From Gaiellasilicea sp963731615 (GTDB lineage Bacteria; Actinomycetota; Thermoleophilia; Gaiellales; Gaiellaceae), in contig CAVSWD010000001.1 of NCBI GenBank assembly GCA_963731615.1, positions 62,001-126,000 of the forward strand: 64,000 bases of DNA, given 5' to 3'. Under the pieces are notes generated by a model. The model saw only the letters and a list, made by a program, of their open reading frames with translations. It was not told where the DNA came from and ran no database searches. A program made the position numbers and the translations under genes. Below are positions 18,624 to 28,942 of this stretch, piece by piece. Positions within the stretch are counted from its first letter, which is position 1. The number at the start of each line of letters is the position of its first letter.

Positions 18624-21600
18624 GTGCGGAGCAGAGAGTCGACCGGGCTGCGGCACCGGTTCTCGGTCAGAGTGGTCATCGGGCTCACGCTCGGCCTCGC
18701 CCTGCTCGCGCTGCCCGGCCTGACGGGGAACTCGCCGGCGCCGGTCGCGGCCGCTGCGGCGCTTCCCCTGCCCTCCGGGTTCACCGAGCAGACGGTCATC
18801 GGCGGGCTCGAGCAGCCCTCTGCTGTCCGGTTCTCACCGGACGGGCGCGTGTTCGTCGCCGAGAAAAGCGGCGTGATCAAGGTGTTCGACAGCCTCGCCG
18901 ACACGACGCCGGACGTCTTCGCGAACCTGAACACGAACGTGCACAACTTCTGGGATCGCGGCCTGCTCGGGCTCGCGCTCGACCCGAACTTCCCGGCCAG
19001 CCCGTACGTCTACGTCCTCTACACGCACGACGCCTTGATCGGAGCGACCGCGCCGCGCTGGGGCACGCCGGGCGTTCTGTCCGACCCTTGCCCGACGCCG
19101 CCCGGGGCAACGAACGACGGCTGCGTGGTCAGCGGTCGGCTCGCGCGTCTGACTGCGGCCGGAAACACGATGACGGGGCCGGAGCAGGTGCTGCTCGAAG
19201 GCTGGTGCCAGCAGTACCCGAGCCATTCCGTCGGCAACCTCGCCTTCGGCGCTGACGGAGCGCTCTACGTGTCGGGCGGCGACGGTGCTCACTTCGGTAT
19301 CTCCGACTACGGCCAGCGTGGGAACCCGTGCGGCGATCCGCCCGGCCCTACCGGCGCGAACCTGACGGCTCCGAGCGGGGAGGGTGGGGCCCTCCGCAGC
19401 CAGGATTTGCGCACGAGCTCGGACCCGGCCGGGTACGACGGCGCGATCCTCCGGCTCGACCCGGCGACCGGCGCCGCGATGCCCGGAAACCCGCTCGCGT
19501 TCGACCCGGATCCAGGCGCGCGCAGGATCGTCTCCTACGGCTTCCGCAATCCCTTCCGCTTCGCCGTCAAGCCCGGGACGAATGAGCTCTGGATCGGCGA
19601 CGTCGGCTGGAACTCGTTCGAGGAGATCGACATCGTCCAGCCCACGCAGGTCGAGAACTTCGGCTGGCCGTGCTACGAGGCCAACGCCCGTCAGAGCGGC
19701 TACGACGCTGCCGACCTGACTCTCTGCGAGAGCCTCTACACGACGCCGAACGGCGTCAGAGCAGCCGTTCTTCTCCTATGCCCACAATGCGCCGGCCTTC
19801 TCCGGCGACGCGTGCGCGTCCGGTGCCGGCTCGGCGCTCGCCGGGATCGCGTTCTACCAGGGCGGCTCCTATCCGGCCCGCTACAACGGCGCGGTCTTCT
19901 TCGCGGACTACTCGCGCGATTGCATCTCGGTCCTGATCGGCGGCTCCGCTACGGCTCCCGAGGCATTCGCCGTGAACGCCGCCAATCCGGTCGATCTGCA
20001 GGTCGGCCCAGGCGGAGACCTCTTCTACGTCGATCTCAACGGCGGCACTGTGCGCCGGATCAGCTATGCCGAGGCGCCGCCGCCCCCGCCTCCGACCGGT
20101 GGAACCTCGTATCTCAGCGACATCGCCTGGGTCTCGTCGGCGAACGGGTGGGGGCCGATCGAGCGTGATCGCTCGAACGGCGAGCTCGGGCCTACCGACG
20201 GTGCGCCCTTGCGCCTGAACGGAACGACGTTTGCGAAGGGTCTCGGCACGCACGCGGAGTCCGAGGTCGTGGTGTCGCTCGGCGGCTCATGCTCTGCCTT
20301 CCGGGCCACGGTCGGCGTGGATGACGAGGTCGGTTCGCAGGGTTCGGTGCGGTTCCAGGTGTACGGAGACGGGATCAAGCTCTGGGAGTCGGCTGTACTC
20401 ACCGGGGCGACCGCGTCGGCTCTCGTGGACGTGAACGTCTCCGGCCGCTCCTCGCTTCGGCTGGTCGTCGACGGGAACGGCCAGGAGGACTACGACCACG
20501 CCGACTGGGCCGACGCGCGCATCGTCTGCTCCACCGGCGACACGACGGCGCCGACCGTGACGGGCGTATCGCCGCCGGCGGGAGCAACGGGTGTGGCGTC
20601 ATCGGCACGTCCTTCGGCGACGTTCTCGGAGCCGCTTGCGCCCGGATCGGTGTCGACCTCGACGTTCACCTTGCGGAAACAGGGCGCCTCGGCAGACGTT
20701 GCCGGGACGGTGGCGTACGACGGGGCTGCTCGTTCGGTGACGCTGACGCCGGCGGCCGCACTGGAGGCCGGCGCGTCGTACACCGCCAGAGCCGTGAGCG
20801 GCGCCTCGGGGCTGAAAGACGTTGCCGGAAATCCTTTGGCGGCCGATCACACGTGGTCGTTCACGGTCGCCGCGGGGTCGAACACCGCGCCGACGCCGAC
20901 GATCGACAGCCCGGCCGTGGGTACGAAGTGGGCGGTCGGCGACGTGATCTCGTTCGCCGGTTCGGCGGCCGATGCGCAGGACGGAACACTCGCCGCCTCG
21001 CGGCTCTCGTGGGCGCTGATCCTCCAGCACTGCGCCACGGCCGGCTGTCACAGCCACCCGATCCAAACGTTCAACGGTGTGGCGGGCGGCTCGTTCACGT
21101 CGCCCGATCACGAGTATCCGTCCCATCTGGAGCTGCGGCTGACGGCCACCGACTCGGGCGGCCTCACCGGCGTCGCAACCATCCTGCTCGATCCCAAGAC
21201 GGTCGACCTGGGCTTCGCGACGACGCCGACCGGCCTGAACGTGGTCGTCGGCAGCTCGGGCGCTCTGACGCCCTTCTCGAGAACGGCAATCATCGGCTCG
21301 CAGAACTCCGTCAGCGCGCCGTCCCCGCAGACGAGCGGCGGGCAGCAGTTTGGCTTCTCGTCCTGGTCGGACGGGGGCGCGCAGTCGCACACGATCACTG
21401 CGCCTGCGACGAACACCACCTATACGGCGACGTTTACCGCGGCCGGCGGGACGACGACCAGATACGTCAGCGACCTGACGTGGGTCTCGTCTGCGAACGA
21501 CTGGGGGCCGGTGGAGCGAGACCGGTCGAACGGCGAGGCGCTCGGGGGCGACGGTGCGCCGCTGACGCTGAACGGCGTCGTGTTCGCCAAAGGACTCGGA

Positions 21601-22683
21601 ATGCACGCCGCCGCGAACCTGGTTGTCGCTCTCGACGGCGCGTGCTCACGCTTCCAGGCGACCGTCGGCGTCGACGACGAGGTCGGCTCGCAGGGGTCGG
21701 TGCGGTTCCAGGTGCTCGGCGACAACGTCCTGCTCTGGGAGTCGGCCGTGCTAACGGGCGCAAGCGCGGCAGTCCCTGTCGACGTCAACGTCTCCGGCCG
21801 CTCGTCGCTGAAGCTGGTTGTCACCAACGGCGGCAACAACGAGGACTTCGACCACGCGGACTGGGCCGAGGCGCGGATCGTCTGCGGCGGCTCGCCCGAC
21901 ACGACCCCACCAACGGTTGCGAGCGTGGCCCCGACTGCCGGGGCGGTAGGGGTAGCGCAATCGGTCAAGCCGGCAGCCACGTTCTCCGAGTCGATGACGT
22001 CGGCGTCGGTGACGTCGACGACCTTCACGCTCCGCAAGGCGGGCGCATCGTCCGACGTCGCCGCGTCGGTGGCCTACGACGGCGCAACGCGGGTTGCGAC
22101 GCTGACGCCGGCAGCGCCGCTCGACGCAGGCGCCTCGTACACGGCCCGGGTGGCCGGTGGAGCGGCCGGCGTCAAGGACAGCGCAGGAAACGCACTGGCG
22201 ACCGACTTCACCTGGAGCTTCACGGTGGCGGCGGGACCGATTCGGGCGTTCCCGGCCTCGGTCGTCGTCGAGACCGGCACCGTCGTCGGCGGCAACGCCG
22301 CCTCGCTCGTCGCGGACGACAACAACTACTACCTCGTCAACTCGACGACGACCGGGACGCGGACGACATCCTGGTACGGGTCGATCGCGGGGATCCCGAA
22401 CTCGCTCACGTCGCTGACCGTCACCTACCGCGGGTCAAACACGGCGACGTGCACCCAGACCGTCGACATCTGGCGCTGGACGACGAGCCTCTGGGTGACG
22501 CTGGCGACCCGCAGCACCGGCACGGCGGAGTTCACGCACGCCGGGCTCGCGCCGACCGGCACGCGCGCTGACTACGTCAGCGGGACGTCCGGCAACGGCG
22601 AGGTCAGGGTGCGCGTCCGCTGCACCCGGTTCGCCAGCTTCACCGCGCGCGGCGAGCAGCTCTTCATCGACTACACCCCGTAG
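18624..22683 (+). CDS. secreted glucose/sorbosone dehydrogenase-like protein with two NPCBM and two Big_5 modules (single frameshift)
   Basis: About 1350 residues once one extra base near 19752 is removed. In order: a signal peptide (residues 1-45, hydrophobic core GLTLGLALLALPGL); a GSDH-type beta-propeller (about 50-475) with QPSAVRFSPDGRVFVAEKSG, DRGLLGLALDPNF and SYGFRNPFRFAVKPGTNELW; an NPCBM carbohydrate-binding module and a Big_5 Ig-like domain; a PKD-like segment with HPIQTFNGVAGG; a second NPCBM plus Big_5; and a C-terminal beta-rich module. Family members oxidise sugars with PQQ, but cofactor binding cannot be confirmed here. It is likely an extracellular polysaccharide-binding enzyme. 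It lies at the edge of the polysaccharide region, 24 nt before rfbF. Confidence 0.8.
20104..20880 (+). repeat. NPCBM plus Big_5 module, first copy of internal duplication
   Basis: Encodes one NPCBM module (starting YLSDIAWVSSANGWGPIERD and ending DYDHADWADARIVC) and one Big_5 domain (ending TWSFTVAAG). The same pair recurs at 21457-22239 with closely similar protein and nucleotide sequence, so the protein arose by an internal segmental duplication. Confidence 0.75.
21457..22239 (+). repeat. NPCBM plus Big_5 module, second copy of internal duplication
   Basis: Begins YVSDLTWVSSANDWGPVERD and ends FTWSFTVAAG. It is clearly homologous to 20104-20880, including the shared RATVGVDDEVGSQGSVRFQV-type core (QATVGVDDEVGSQG here). 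The copies are separated by a PKD-like segment that is not duplicated. Confidence 0.75.
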
Positions 22684-22707
22684 CAGGCCGGGTTACAGTC
22701 CCCCGTC

Positions 22708-23481
22708 GTGAAGGCTGTGATCTTGGCCGGTGGGTACGGGACGCGGTTGAGCGAGGAGACCGGCGTCCGGCCGAAGCCGATGGTGGAGATCGGCGGCAAG
22801 CCGATCATCTGGCACATCATGAAGACCTACTCGGCGCACGGCATCGACGACTTCGTGATCGCCGCCGGGTACAAGAGCTACCTGATCAAGGAGTACTTCG
22901 CGAACTACTTCCTCCACACGGCGGACGTCACGTTCGACATCGCGAAGAACGAGATGGTCGCCCATTCGTCGTCCGCCGAGCCGTGGCGGGTGACGATCGT
23001 CGAGACGGGCGATGCGACGATGACCGGCGGCCGCTTGAAGCGGCTCGCTCCGCACCTCGACGGCCAGACGTTCTGCATGACCTACGGCGACTGCGTCGGT
23101 GACATCGACGTCGGGAAACTCGTCGAGTTCCACCGCGAGCAGCAGGTGCACACCACGGTCACCGCCGTGCGCCCACCGGGCCGTTTCGGCGTTCTGGCGG
23201 TCCGAGAGGGCGAGGCGCGGATCGACAGCTTCATCGAGAAGCCGGAGGGCGAGCTCGGCTGGATCAACGGTGGCTTCTTCGTGCTCGAGCCGGCAGCTCT
23301 CGACGCGATCGACGGCGACGCCTCGATCTGGGAGCGCGAGCCGCTCGAGTCGATGGCGCGTCAGGGGCAGGTTGCCGCCTACCGGCACAGCGGCTTCTGG
23401 CAGCCGATGGACACGCTTCGCGACCGGATCGTGCTCGAGGAGCTGTGGGAGTCCGGCGAGCCGCCGTGGAAGGTCTGGTAG
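22708..23481 (+). CDS. rfbF: glucose-1-phosphate cytidylyltransferase
   Basis: Makes CDP-glucose from glucose-1-phosphate and CTP, the entry to CDP-linked deoxy sugars. The 257-residue protein has the nucleotidyltransferase motif ILAGGYGTRLSEETGVRPKPMVEIGGKPI (residues about 5-33), the RfbF-type segments MKTYSAHGIDDFVIAAGYKS and TFCMTYGDCVGDIDV, and GFWQPMDTLRDRIVLEELW near the end. GTG start at 22708. It converges on the nucleotide-sugar operon at 23488-26373. No CDP-glucose 4,6-dehydratase (rfbG) is seen beside it. Confidence 0.9.
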   Translation: MKAVILAGGYGTRLSEETGVRPKPMVEIGGKPIIWHIMKTYSAHGIDDFVIAAGYKSYLIKEYFANYFLHTADVTFDIAKNEMVAHSSSAEPWRVTIVETGDATMTGGRLKRLAPHLDGQTFCMTYGDCVGDIDVGKLVEFHREQQVHTTVTAVRPPGRFGVLAVREGEARIDSFIEKPEGELGWINGGFFVLEPAALDAIDGDASIWEREPLESMARQGQVAAYRHSGFWQPMDTLRDRIVLEELWESGEPPWKVW

Positions 23482-23487
23482 GCGGGG

Positions 23488-24789
23488 TCAGACCGCGGGT
23501 GAGAACGCGGCGCCCTGCTCGGCACGCAACTCGTCGCTGAGCCGCCCTGGGGCAGCTCCACGTCGTCGTACGTCAGGGCTGAGTCCCGTGCGACTGCGCG
23601 GCGGAGCGTGCAGCCGTCCGCGACGCCCATCGGCAGCAGCCGGTCGGACGCCGCCACGTCCGCGTTCTCGGCGAGGCCGTAGGCGAGGTAGCCGCCGGGG
23701 CCGTCGAGGACGTCACCCGGAGCGAGGTCGACCTTGGCGGTCGCCACGACTTCGACCTCGATGCCGCCCGCCGGTGCGAGAGCCGCGTCGCCGAAGTGCA
23801 CCGCGCGCGCGACCGTGGTCGGCACCTCGAAGTGGCAGAGGTGGTGCGCGGTGTAGAAGCAGTAGAGCGGCCCTTCACCGAGCTTGTAGAGGCTGAGGTA
23901 GTGCTGCTGCGTCGGATGCGGATGCGCACCGAGTACGAACACGCCGGCGCTCGGAGCAGCGCCGACGACGTAGTCGACGATTCCCTGCCCCTGCAGCAGC
24001 TCGCCCGCATCGAACGCGAGCGCCGCCTGCTCGATCGGTGTTCCCTCCTCCACGGTCGGGCCGTGCATCCCGCGCTTCGCGACCCTCATCCCCGTCGCAT
24101 TGGCGACGATCGCCTGCTCGAAGGCGATCTTCGTCCCGTCGGCGAACGAGGTCACCATCGAAGGACTCTGGCCCCACTGCTGGGCGAACTCCTCCTGTGT
24201 CGTCGGGTTCCGATACGGGTCGTGCAGGCCCTTGATGTTGCCGCAGAGCACGGGCGTGACGCCGATGCCCTGCACGAAGCGGTAGAGGTTCATGATCACG
24301 CCGGGCTGGTCGCCGTCGGCGTTCGTGTACACGACCCCGGCTCGATCGGCCCGCTGCTTCAGGATCGGGCCGATGGTCCCGTCCAGCTCGGCATTCATCA
24401 GGATCGCGTGCTTGCCATGCTCGATCGCGCGGAGAACGACCTGCGCGCCGAACTCGACCGTGCCGGTCACCTCGACGATCGCATCGATTCCTTCCGCCTC
24501 GCTGAGCAGGAGCGCATTCGCGGTCACGGCCGGTCGGCCGGCGGCGACCGCTCGCTCGAGCCCGGCCACGGTCTCCGCCTCGACTGTGATCGACGACACC
24601 TGCGGCCTCGTAGGCCTGGTGGGCGCGCGAGAGTGTCCGGTTCGCAATCGCCACGAGCTCCATCCCCGGCGTCGCCGTCACGATCTGGAGGGCAATTCCA
24701 CGACCCATGAACCCTGCGCCGACGAGCCCGACGCGGATCGGATTGCCATCCTGCTCGCGCTCCCGGAGAGCACGGTCGACGATGATCAC
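23488..24789 (-). CDS. NAD(P)-dependent oxidoreductase with C-terminal SAF domain (two frameshifts)
   Basis: Homoserine-dehydrogenase-like oxidoreductase of about 433 residues after correction. The Rossmann motif RVGLVGAGFMGRGI lies near residue 20, with a central TGTVEFGAQVVLRAIEHGKHAILMNAE region. The C-terminal SAF-like domain has KVDLAPGDVLDGPGGYLAYG. Two frame breaks are seen. One is near 24600, where removing a G restores AAVSSITVEAETVAGLE; the other is near 23545, where adding one base restores a GRLSDELRAEQGAAF end. Family members neighbour nucleotide-sugar genes, and the exact reaction is unknown. It starts with GTG overlapping the epimerase stop. Confidence 0.72.
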
Positions 24790-25333
24790 GCCGACACACT
24801 TACGGGTCGGTAGTCGGGCCAGCTCGCGTCCTTGGCCGAGATCGTTCGCTCGGCCACGTGCGGCCAAGTGATGCCGAAGGCAGGATCGTCCCAACGAAAG
24901 CCGCGCTCGTTGTCGGGGCTGTAGGCGGTGCTGACCTGATAGAGGGCCTCGGTGTCCGGCTCGAGCGTCTGGAAGCCGTGCGCGCAGCCTTCGGGAACGT
25001 AGAGCATGCGCCGGTTCGCGGCCGACAGCTCGACCCCGACCCACCGAAGGTACGTCGCCGACTCGGGTCGTAGATCGAGCGCGACGTCGTAGAGCGCGCC
25101 GCGGACACACCGCACGAGCTTTGCCTCCTCATGGGGAGGCAGCTGAAAGTGCATGCCGCGCACGGTGCCGACGCGCTCGCTCAGGGACAGGTTGGCCTGC
25201 GCGACCTCGGGATTGAGCCCGTGCTCCTCGAACTCCCGCCGGCAGAAGGCCCGAGCGAAGAACCCGCGCTCGTCGCTCTTCGGCTCCAGCTCGACATGAA
25301 CACACCGACGACCTCGGTCTCCGTGAAGATCAC
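24786..25333 (-). CDS. dTDP-4-dehydrorhamnose 3,5-epimerase family protein (single frameshift)
   Basis: RmlC-like cupin of about 182 residues after correction. The N-terminal frame reads VIFTETEVVGVF. The rest reads VELEPKSDERGFFARAF, RGMHFQLPPHEEAKLVRCVRG with the catalytic-position histidine, MLYVPEGCAHGFQTL, and a YSPDNERGFRWDDPAFGI end with the acid tyrosine region. One C is missing in the TTC-CAT junction near 25297. The neighbours argue for a CDP- or other NDP-4-keto sugar substrate rather than rhamnose synthesis, since rmlA, rmlB and rmlD are absent. GTG start overlaps the preceding stop. Confidence 0.78.
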
Positions 25334-26373
25334 CCGGCGACTCCCGTGGGTTGCCAGCGCAGGCGGTCGTCCAGGCGGCCGGCGTCGAGCAGCCGCCGGA
25401 GCCGCAGCAGCCGCACGAAGCGGTCGCTCTTGAAGTCTTCCAACGTCAGCTCCGACTGCCGGTAGGCGTCGTGCAGCTCGGCCGCGCCGCGCCGTGCGTC
25501 CCACTCGAAGCGGAACTCCGGAAAGGCGCGCGCGAACGCACCGAAGTCGACCCGGTAGCTGCGGGGGTCGGGGTCGCCGGTGCCGGCGTACTCGACCGTG
25601 CAGCCGGGCACGGTTTCGCGCACGATCTCGCCGAGCTCCCGCACCTGGTAGTTCTCGTCGGGGCCGCCGATGTTGAAGGCCCGGCCGTGGACGAGCTCCC
25701 GCGGTGCGCCCAGCAGCGCCGCCGTCGCCGCCGCGATGTCCTGGATGTGGACGAGCGGCCGCCAGGGCGTGCCGTCGCTCATGATCTTGACGCTGCCAGT
25801 GGTGACCGCCCAGCCGACGAGGTTGTTCAGGACGATGTCGAGCCGCAGCCGCGGCGAGGCCCCATAGGCGGTCGCGTTACGCATGAAGATCGGGGAGAAG
25901 TCGTCCGTGGCGAGGAGCGCGAGGTCGTTCTCCGAGCGGACCTTCGACTCCGCATAGGCGGTCAACGGCTGCTGCGGTGCGTTCTCATCTACCGGCGTGT
26001 CCCCGTCCTGAGTGCCGTACATGCTGCAGGAGGACGCGAAGATCAGACGCTCGACTCCCGCCTCGCGGGCCGCACGTGCGATCGAGAGCGTGGCGCCGTA
26101 GTTGATCTCGGAGGTCAGCTCGGGCGCGAAGTCTCCGAGGGGGTCGTTCGAGAGTGCCGCGAGATGGACGACCGCGTCGAAGCCCTCGAGGTCGACGGCT
26201 GTGAGGTCGCGGACGTCGACTCGCCGTTCTTCAAGGGGAGCAACACCTTCGAAGAGGTCGCAGCCGTCGTAGAAACGCGTGTCGACTCCGACGACGTCAT
26301 GGCCCGCGGCGGCGAGCACCGGAATCGTGACCGAGCCGATGTAGCCGTGATGTCCGGTTACCAGCACTCTCAT
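25330..26373 (-). CDS. NAD-dependent epimerase/dehydratase (extended SDR)
   Basis: A 347-residue nucleotide-sugar SDR. It shows the Rossmann motif GHHGYIG (residues 7-13), VVHLAALSNDPLGDF, SSCSMYG, and the catalytic YAESK (YxxxK) near residue 140, then RNATAYGASPRLRLDIVLNN and FNIGGPDENYQV. It is probably a 4-epimerase, reductase or dehydratase acting on an NDP-sugar. It heads the three-gene minus-strand operon with the cupin epimerase and the SAF-domain oxidoreductase, all joined by 4-nt overlaps. Start ATG at 26373 is set directly before RVLVTGHHG. Confidence 0.82.
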   Translation of the reverse strand: MRVLVTGHHGYIGSVTIPVLAAAGHDVVGVDTRFYDGCDLFEGVAPLEERRVDVRDLTAVDLEGFDAVVHLAALSNDPLGDFAPELTSEINYGATLSIARAAREAGVERLIFASSCSMYGTQDGDTPVDENAPQQPLTAYAESKVRSENDLALLATDDFSPIFMRNATAYGASPRLRLDIVLNNLVGWAVTTGSVKIMSDGTPWRPLVHIQDIAAATAALLGAPRELVHGRAFNIGGPDENYQVRELGEIVRETVPGCTVEYAGTGDPDPRSYRVDFGAFARAFPEFRFEWDARRGAAELHDAYRQSELTLEDFKSDRFVRLLRLRRLLDAGRLDDRLRWQPTGVAG

Positions 26374-26449
26374 CTGGTTCTGCTCCCTCCTCGGGTCTCG
26401 TCGTCCACCAGCCGATGCCGGACGCATCGTAGTTTTAACCGGGTTATCT

Positions 26450-27046
26450 TCAAGTCCTGGTCAGCGGCTGGCCGAACAGGCCGGCGACGAGCCGGTACGA
26501 GAGATCGCGGAGGACAGCCGCGGTGGCGTCGAACTGTCTCTGGTTCGCGTGCAGCGGATCTGCGATCTCCGGGATCTGGCGCGCGGCGTGCCCGGCCCGC
26601 GCGTCGTGTGCCAGCTCGAGGCGGGCGCGGGCGCGATCGACCACGCGCGGAACGTCCGAGGGCGGCACCTGCTCCAGGAGCTCGACGGCCTCGGGCAGCG
26701 TGAACGTGCGTTGGCGCGGCGCTCCACACTCGACGACGGCCACCGAGACGTGCGACAGCTCGAAGCCGACCACGAGGTCCACACCCGCGAGGTCGCTGCC
26801 ACGCACGTAGCACGCCTTGTGCTCGGAGAGGTCGATCCCCCAGCGACCGGCGGCCGAGAGGGCGGTGGGCAGCACACCGGCCGCGCCGACGTCGAGGGTG
26901 CCGGCAGACGTGACCTCGACCGGCATCCCTCGGGTCAACTGGTGCAGGAAGGCTTCGACGAGCGGGCTGCGAGCGCGGTTCCCCGTGCAGACGACGACGA
27001 TCTCGAAAAAGTCGGTCTCAGGTTGCGTTTGGTCGTCCCCTACCAT
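26450..27046 (-). CDS. low molecular weight protein-tyrosine phosphatase
   Basis: A 198-residue phosphatase with the P-loop CTGNRARSP (Cys20, Arg26), the LMW-PTP signature C(X)5R-S, and a SAGT segment. A C-terminal IADP segment near residue 168 probably provides the general-acid aspartate. In capsule and EPS clusters such enzymes dephosphorylate the BY-kinase/Wzc protein, and a Wzc-like gene is divergently transcribed 116 nt away. It is longer than the usual 145-160 residues because of an N-terminal extension of about 12 residues and an insertion after the P-loop domain. Confidence 0.82.
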   Translation of the reverse strand: MVGDDQTQPETDFFEIVVVCTGNRARSPLVEAFLHQLTRGMPVEVTSAGTLDVGAAGVLPTALSAAGRWGIDLSEHKACYVRGSDLAGVDLVVGFELSHVSVAVVECGAPRQRTFTLPEAVELLEQVPPSDVPRVVDRARARLELAHDARAGHAARQIPEIADPLHANQRQFDATAAVLRDLSYRLVAGLFGQPLTRT

Positions 27047-27162
27047 GCCGCACCGCCGCCGGCCGGACGAGGGCGACGGAGACGGGGACGCAGATCAGGG
27101 AGGGCCAAGGGCCTTTTCACAGAATTCCAACTACCATACGAGCAGGGTCGATAACGGATTGA

Positions 27163-28941
27163 TTGGGATCATTGCCTAGGTCTACACCACTGCAGCAGCC
27201 GGGCATTTCGACGGTTGGCGATTTCTTCTCGGCGCTTGCACGTCGTAAAGGCGTGCTGCTGGTCAGCCTCGTCGTCCTGCCACTGGTCACAGTCCTCGTG
27301 ACCCGATCGCAGACACCGTTGTTCGCCGCGGACGCCAGTGTGCTCGTCAAGCGCGAGAACCTCGCCCTGACGCTCACGGGCAACGTCGATCCGGGCTCGT
27401 ACCAGGATCCGCACCGCTTCGCGCAGACGCAGGCGAAGCTGGCAGAGTCGCCGGAAGTGGCAAGGCGAACGCTCCGCGCGCTTGGTCTGTACGGCCGGAG
27501 CCCGCAGGAGCTGCTTGCGAACGCCTCGATCGAGGCCGAGCCGAACATCGACCTGCTCAGGTTCGAGATTCGCGATCGCGACCCCGAGCTGGCGGTCGAC
27601 CTGACGAATGAGTACGCGAACCAGTTCGCGGTCTATCGCGGCGAGCTCGACACGACGGCGATCACGCGCCTGCGGACGGACGTCCGGCAGCGGATCGAAG
27701 AGCTGCGCGACAGCGGCGACCAGGAGTCGCCGCTCTATCAGAGCCTCGTCAGCAAGGAGCAGGAGCTGCAGACGATCGAGACGCTCCAGACGTCGAACGC
27801 GCTGGTCACCCGAGAGGCGGACGATGCGTATCAGGTCGAGCCGCAACCGGTCCGAGCCGGGATCATCGCAGCGGTGCTCGGGCTCGGGCTCGGCCTCATC
27901 CTCGTCTTCCTCGCCGAGGCGATCGACACGCGCGTGCGCACGACGGAAGAGCTCACGAGGGCCCTCGGGTTGCCGCTGCTCGGCAAGCTGCCGCGGCCGC
28001 CGCGCCAACAGCCGAACCGCCTGGCGATGCTGGAGAATCCGGACTCGATCGAGGCCGAGGCGTTCCGGATGGCCAGGATCAACATCGATTTCGCGAACCT
28101 CGACCGCAGCGCTCAGACGATCATGGTCACGAGCGCGATCGAGAAGGAAGGCAAGTCGACGACGATCTCCAACCTCGCGGTCGCGTTCGCGCGCACGGGT
28201 CGGCGCGTGATCCTGGTCGATCTCGACCTTCGCAGGCCGTTCATCGGCCGCTTCTTCCACGCCGAGCGGCGGCCGGGCCTGACGGATGTCGCCCTCGGCA
28301 CGGTGAAGCTCAACGAAGCGCTGATGCCGATCAAGATCGGGGCGCCCGAGCCCGGACGTACCGGCGGCCGGGACGGTGCGCAGAGCGGCACGCTGCACGT
28401 GCTGCCTGCAGGCCCGAGCCCACTCGATCCCGGTGAGTTCGTCACGAGCCGCGCGCTCGACTCGATCCTCGCGGCGCTCCGGGAGCGGGCGGACATCGTG
28501 CTGATCGACGCACCGCCGACCCTTCCGGTCGGTGACGCGATGGCGCTCAGCGCCAAGGTGGACGCGCTGATGATCGTCAGCCGCATCGGCGTCGTCCGGC
28601 GTCAGATGCTGACCGATCTTCATCGCATGCTCGAGACCGCGCCGACCGAGATCCTCGGCGTCATCGCGACGGGCGCGTCGGTCACGAGCACCTATGGGTA
28701 CGGCCTCTACGGGACACCGCGCGCGGGCGAGCGCCCGAGTCGGCTGCCGACGCGCGCACTGCCGCCGCCGCCCCTCCAGAAGGAGCCGCGCCAGCAGCCT
28801 GCGCCACAGAGACTGCGGCCGATCGCGACGCAGCCGCGCCAGGAGCCGAAGCCAGCGTCACGCCGGAGGACGCGCACCGACCCGACGCCGCCCGAAACAG
28901 CGCCCGAGACGGAGAAACGCCAGGCGGAGCGACGCAGCTGA
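27163..28941 (+). CDS. Wzc-like polysaccharide copolymerase fused to a BY-kinase
   Basis: A 592-residue membrane tyrosine kinase that controls chain length. The N-terminal Wzz domain lies between helices at about 30-48 and 228-248. The kinase has Walker A SAIEKEGKSTT (Lys331), Walker A' LVDLDLRRP (Asp353) and Walker B VLIDAPPT. Three tyrosines (511, 513, 516) sit in YGYGLYG. The remaining tail (about 520-592) is Pro/Arg/Gln-rich and has no tyrosine cluster. The start is TTG at 27163 or possibly TTG at 27172; neither has a strong ribosome site. It leads a plus-strand run of four genes with an LMW-PTP divergent to it. Confidence 0.85.
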   Translation: MGSLPRSTPLQQPGISTVGDFFSALARRKGVLLVSLVVLPLVTVLVTRSQTPLFAADASVLVKRENLALTLTGNVDPGSYQDPHRFAQTQAKLAESPEVARRTLRALGLYGRSPQELLANASIEAEPNIDLLRFEIRDRDPELAVDLTNEYANQFAVYRGELDTTAITRLRTDVRQRIEELRDSGDQESPLYQSLVSKEQELQTIETLQTSNALVTREADDAYQVEPQPVRAGIIAAVLGLGLGLILVFLAEAIDTRVRTTEELTRALGLPLLGKLPRPPRQQPNRLAMLENPDSIEAEAFRMARINIDFANLDRSAQTIMVTSAIEKEGKSTTISNLAVAFARTGRRVILVDLDLRRPFIGRFFHAERRPGLTDVALGTVKLNEALMPIKIGAPEPGRTGGRDGAQSGTLHVLPAGPSPLDPGEFVTSRALDSILAALRERADIVLIDAPPTLPVGDAMALSAKVDALMIVSRIGVVRRQMLTDLHRMLETAPTEILGVIATGASVTSTYGYGLYGTPRAGERPSRLPTRALPPPPLQKEPRQQPAPQRLRPIATQPRQEPKPASRRRTRTDPTPPETAPETEKRQAERRS

Positions 28942-28942
28942 C

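Noticed and set aside
18624..20168. Treating the sugar-dehydrogenase N-terminal and C-terminal halves as two genes
   Set aside because: The propeller continues without loss of sequence across the frame change near 19752, so a single frameshifted gene is more likely.
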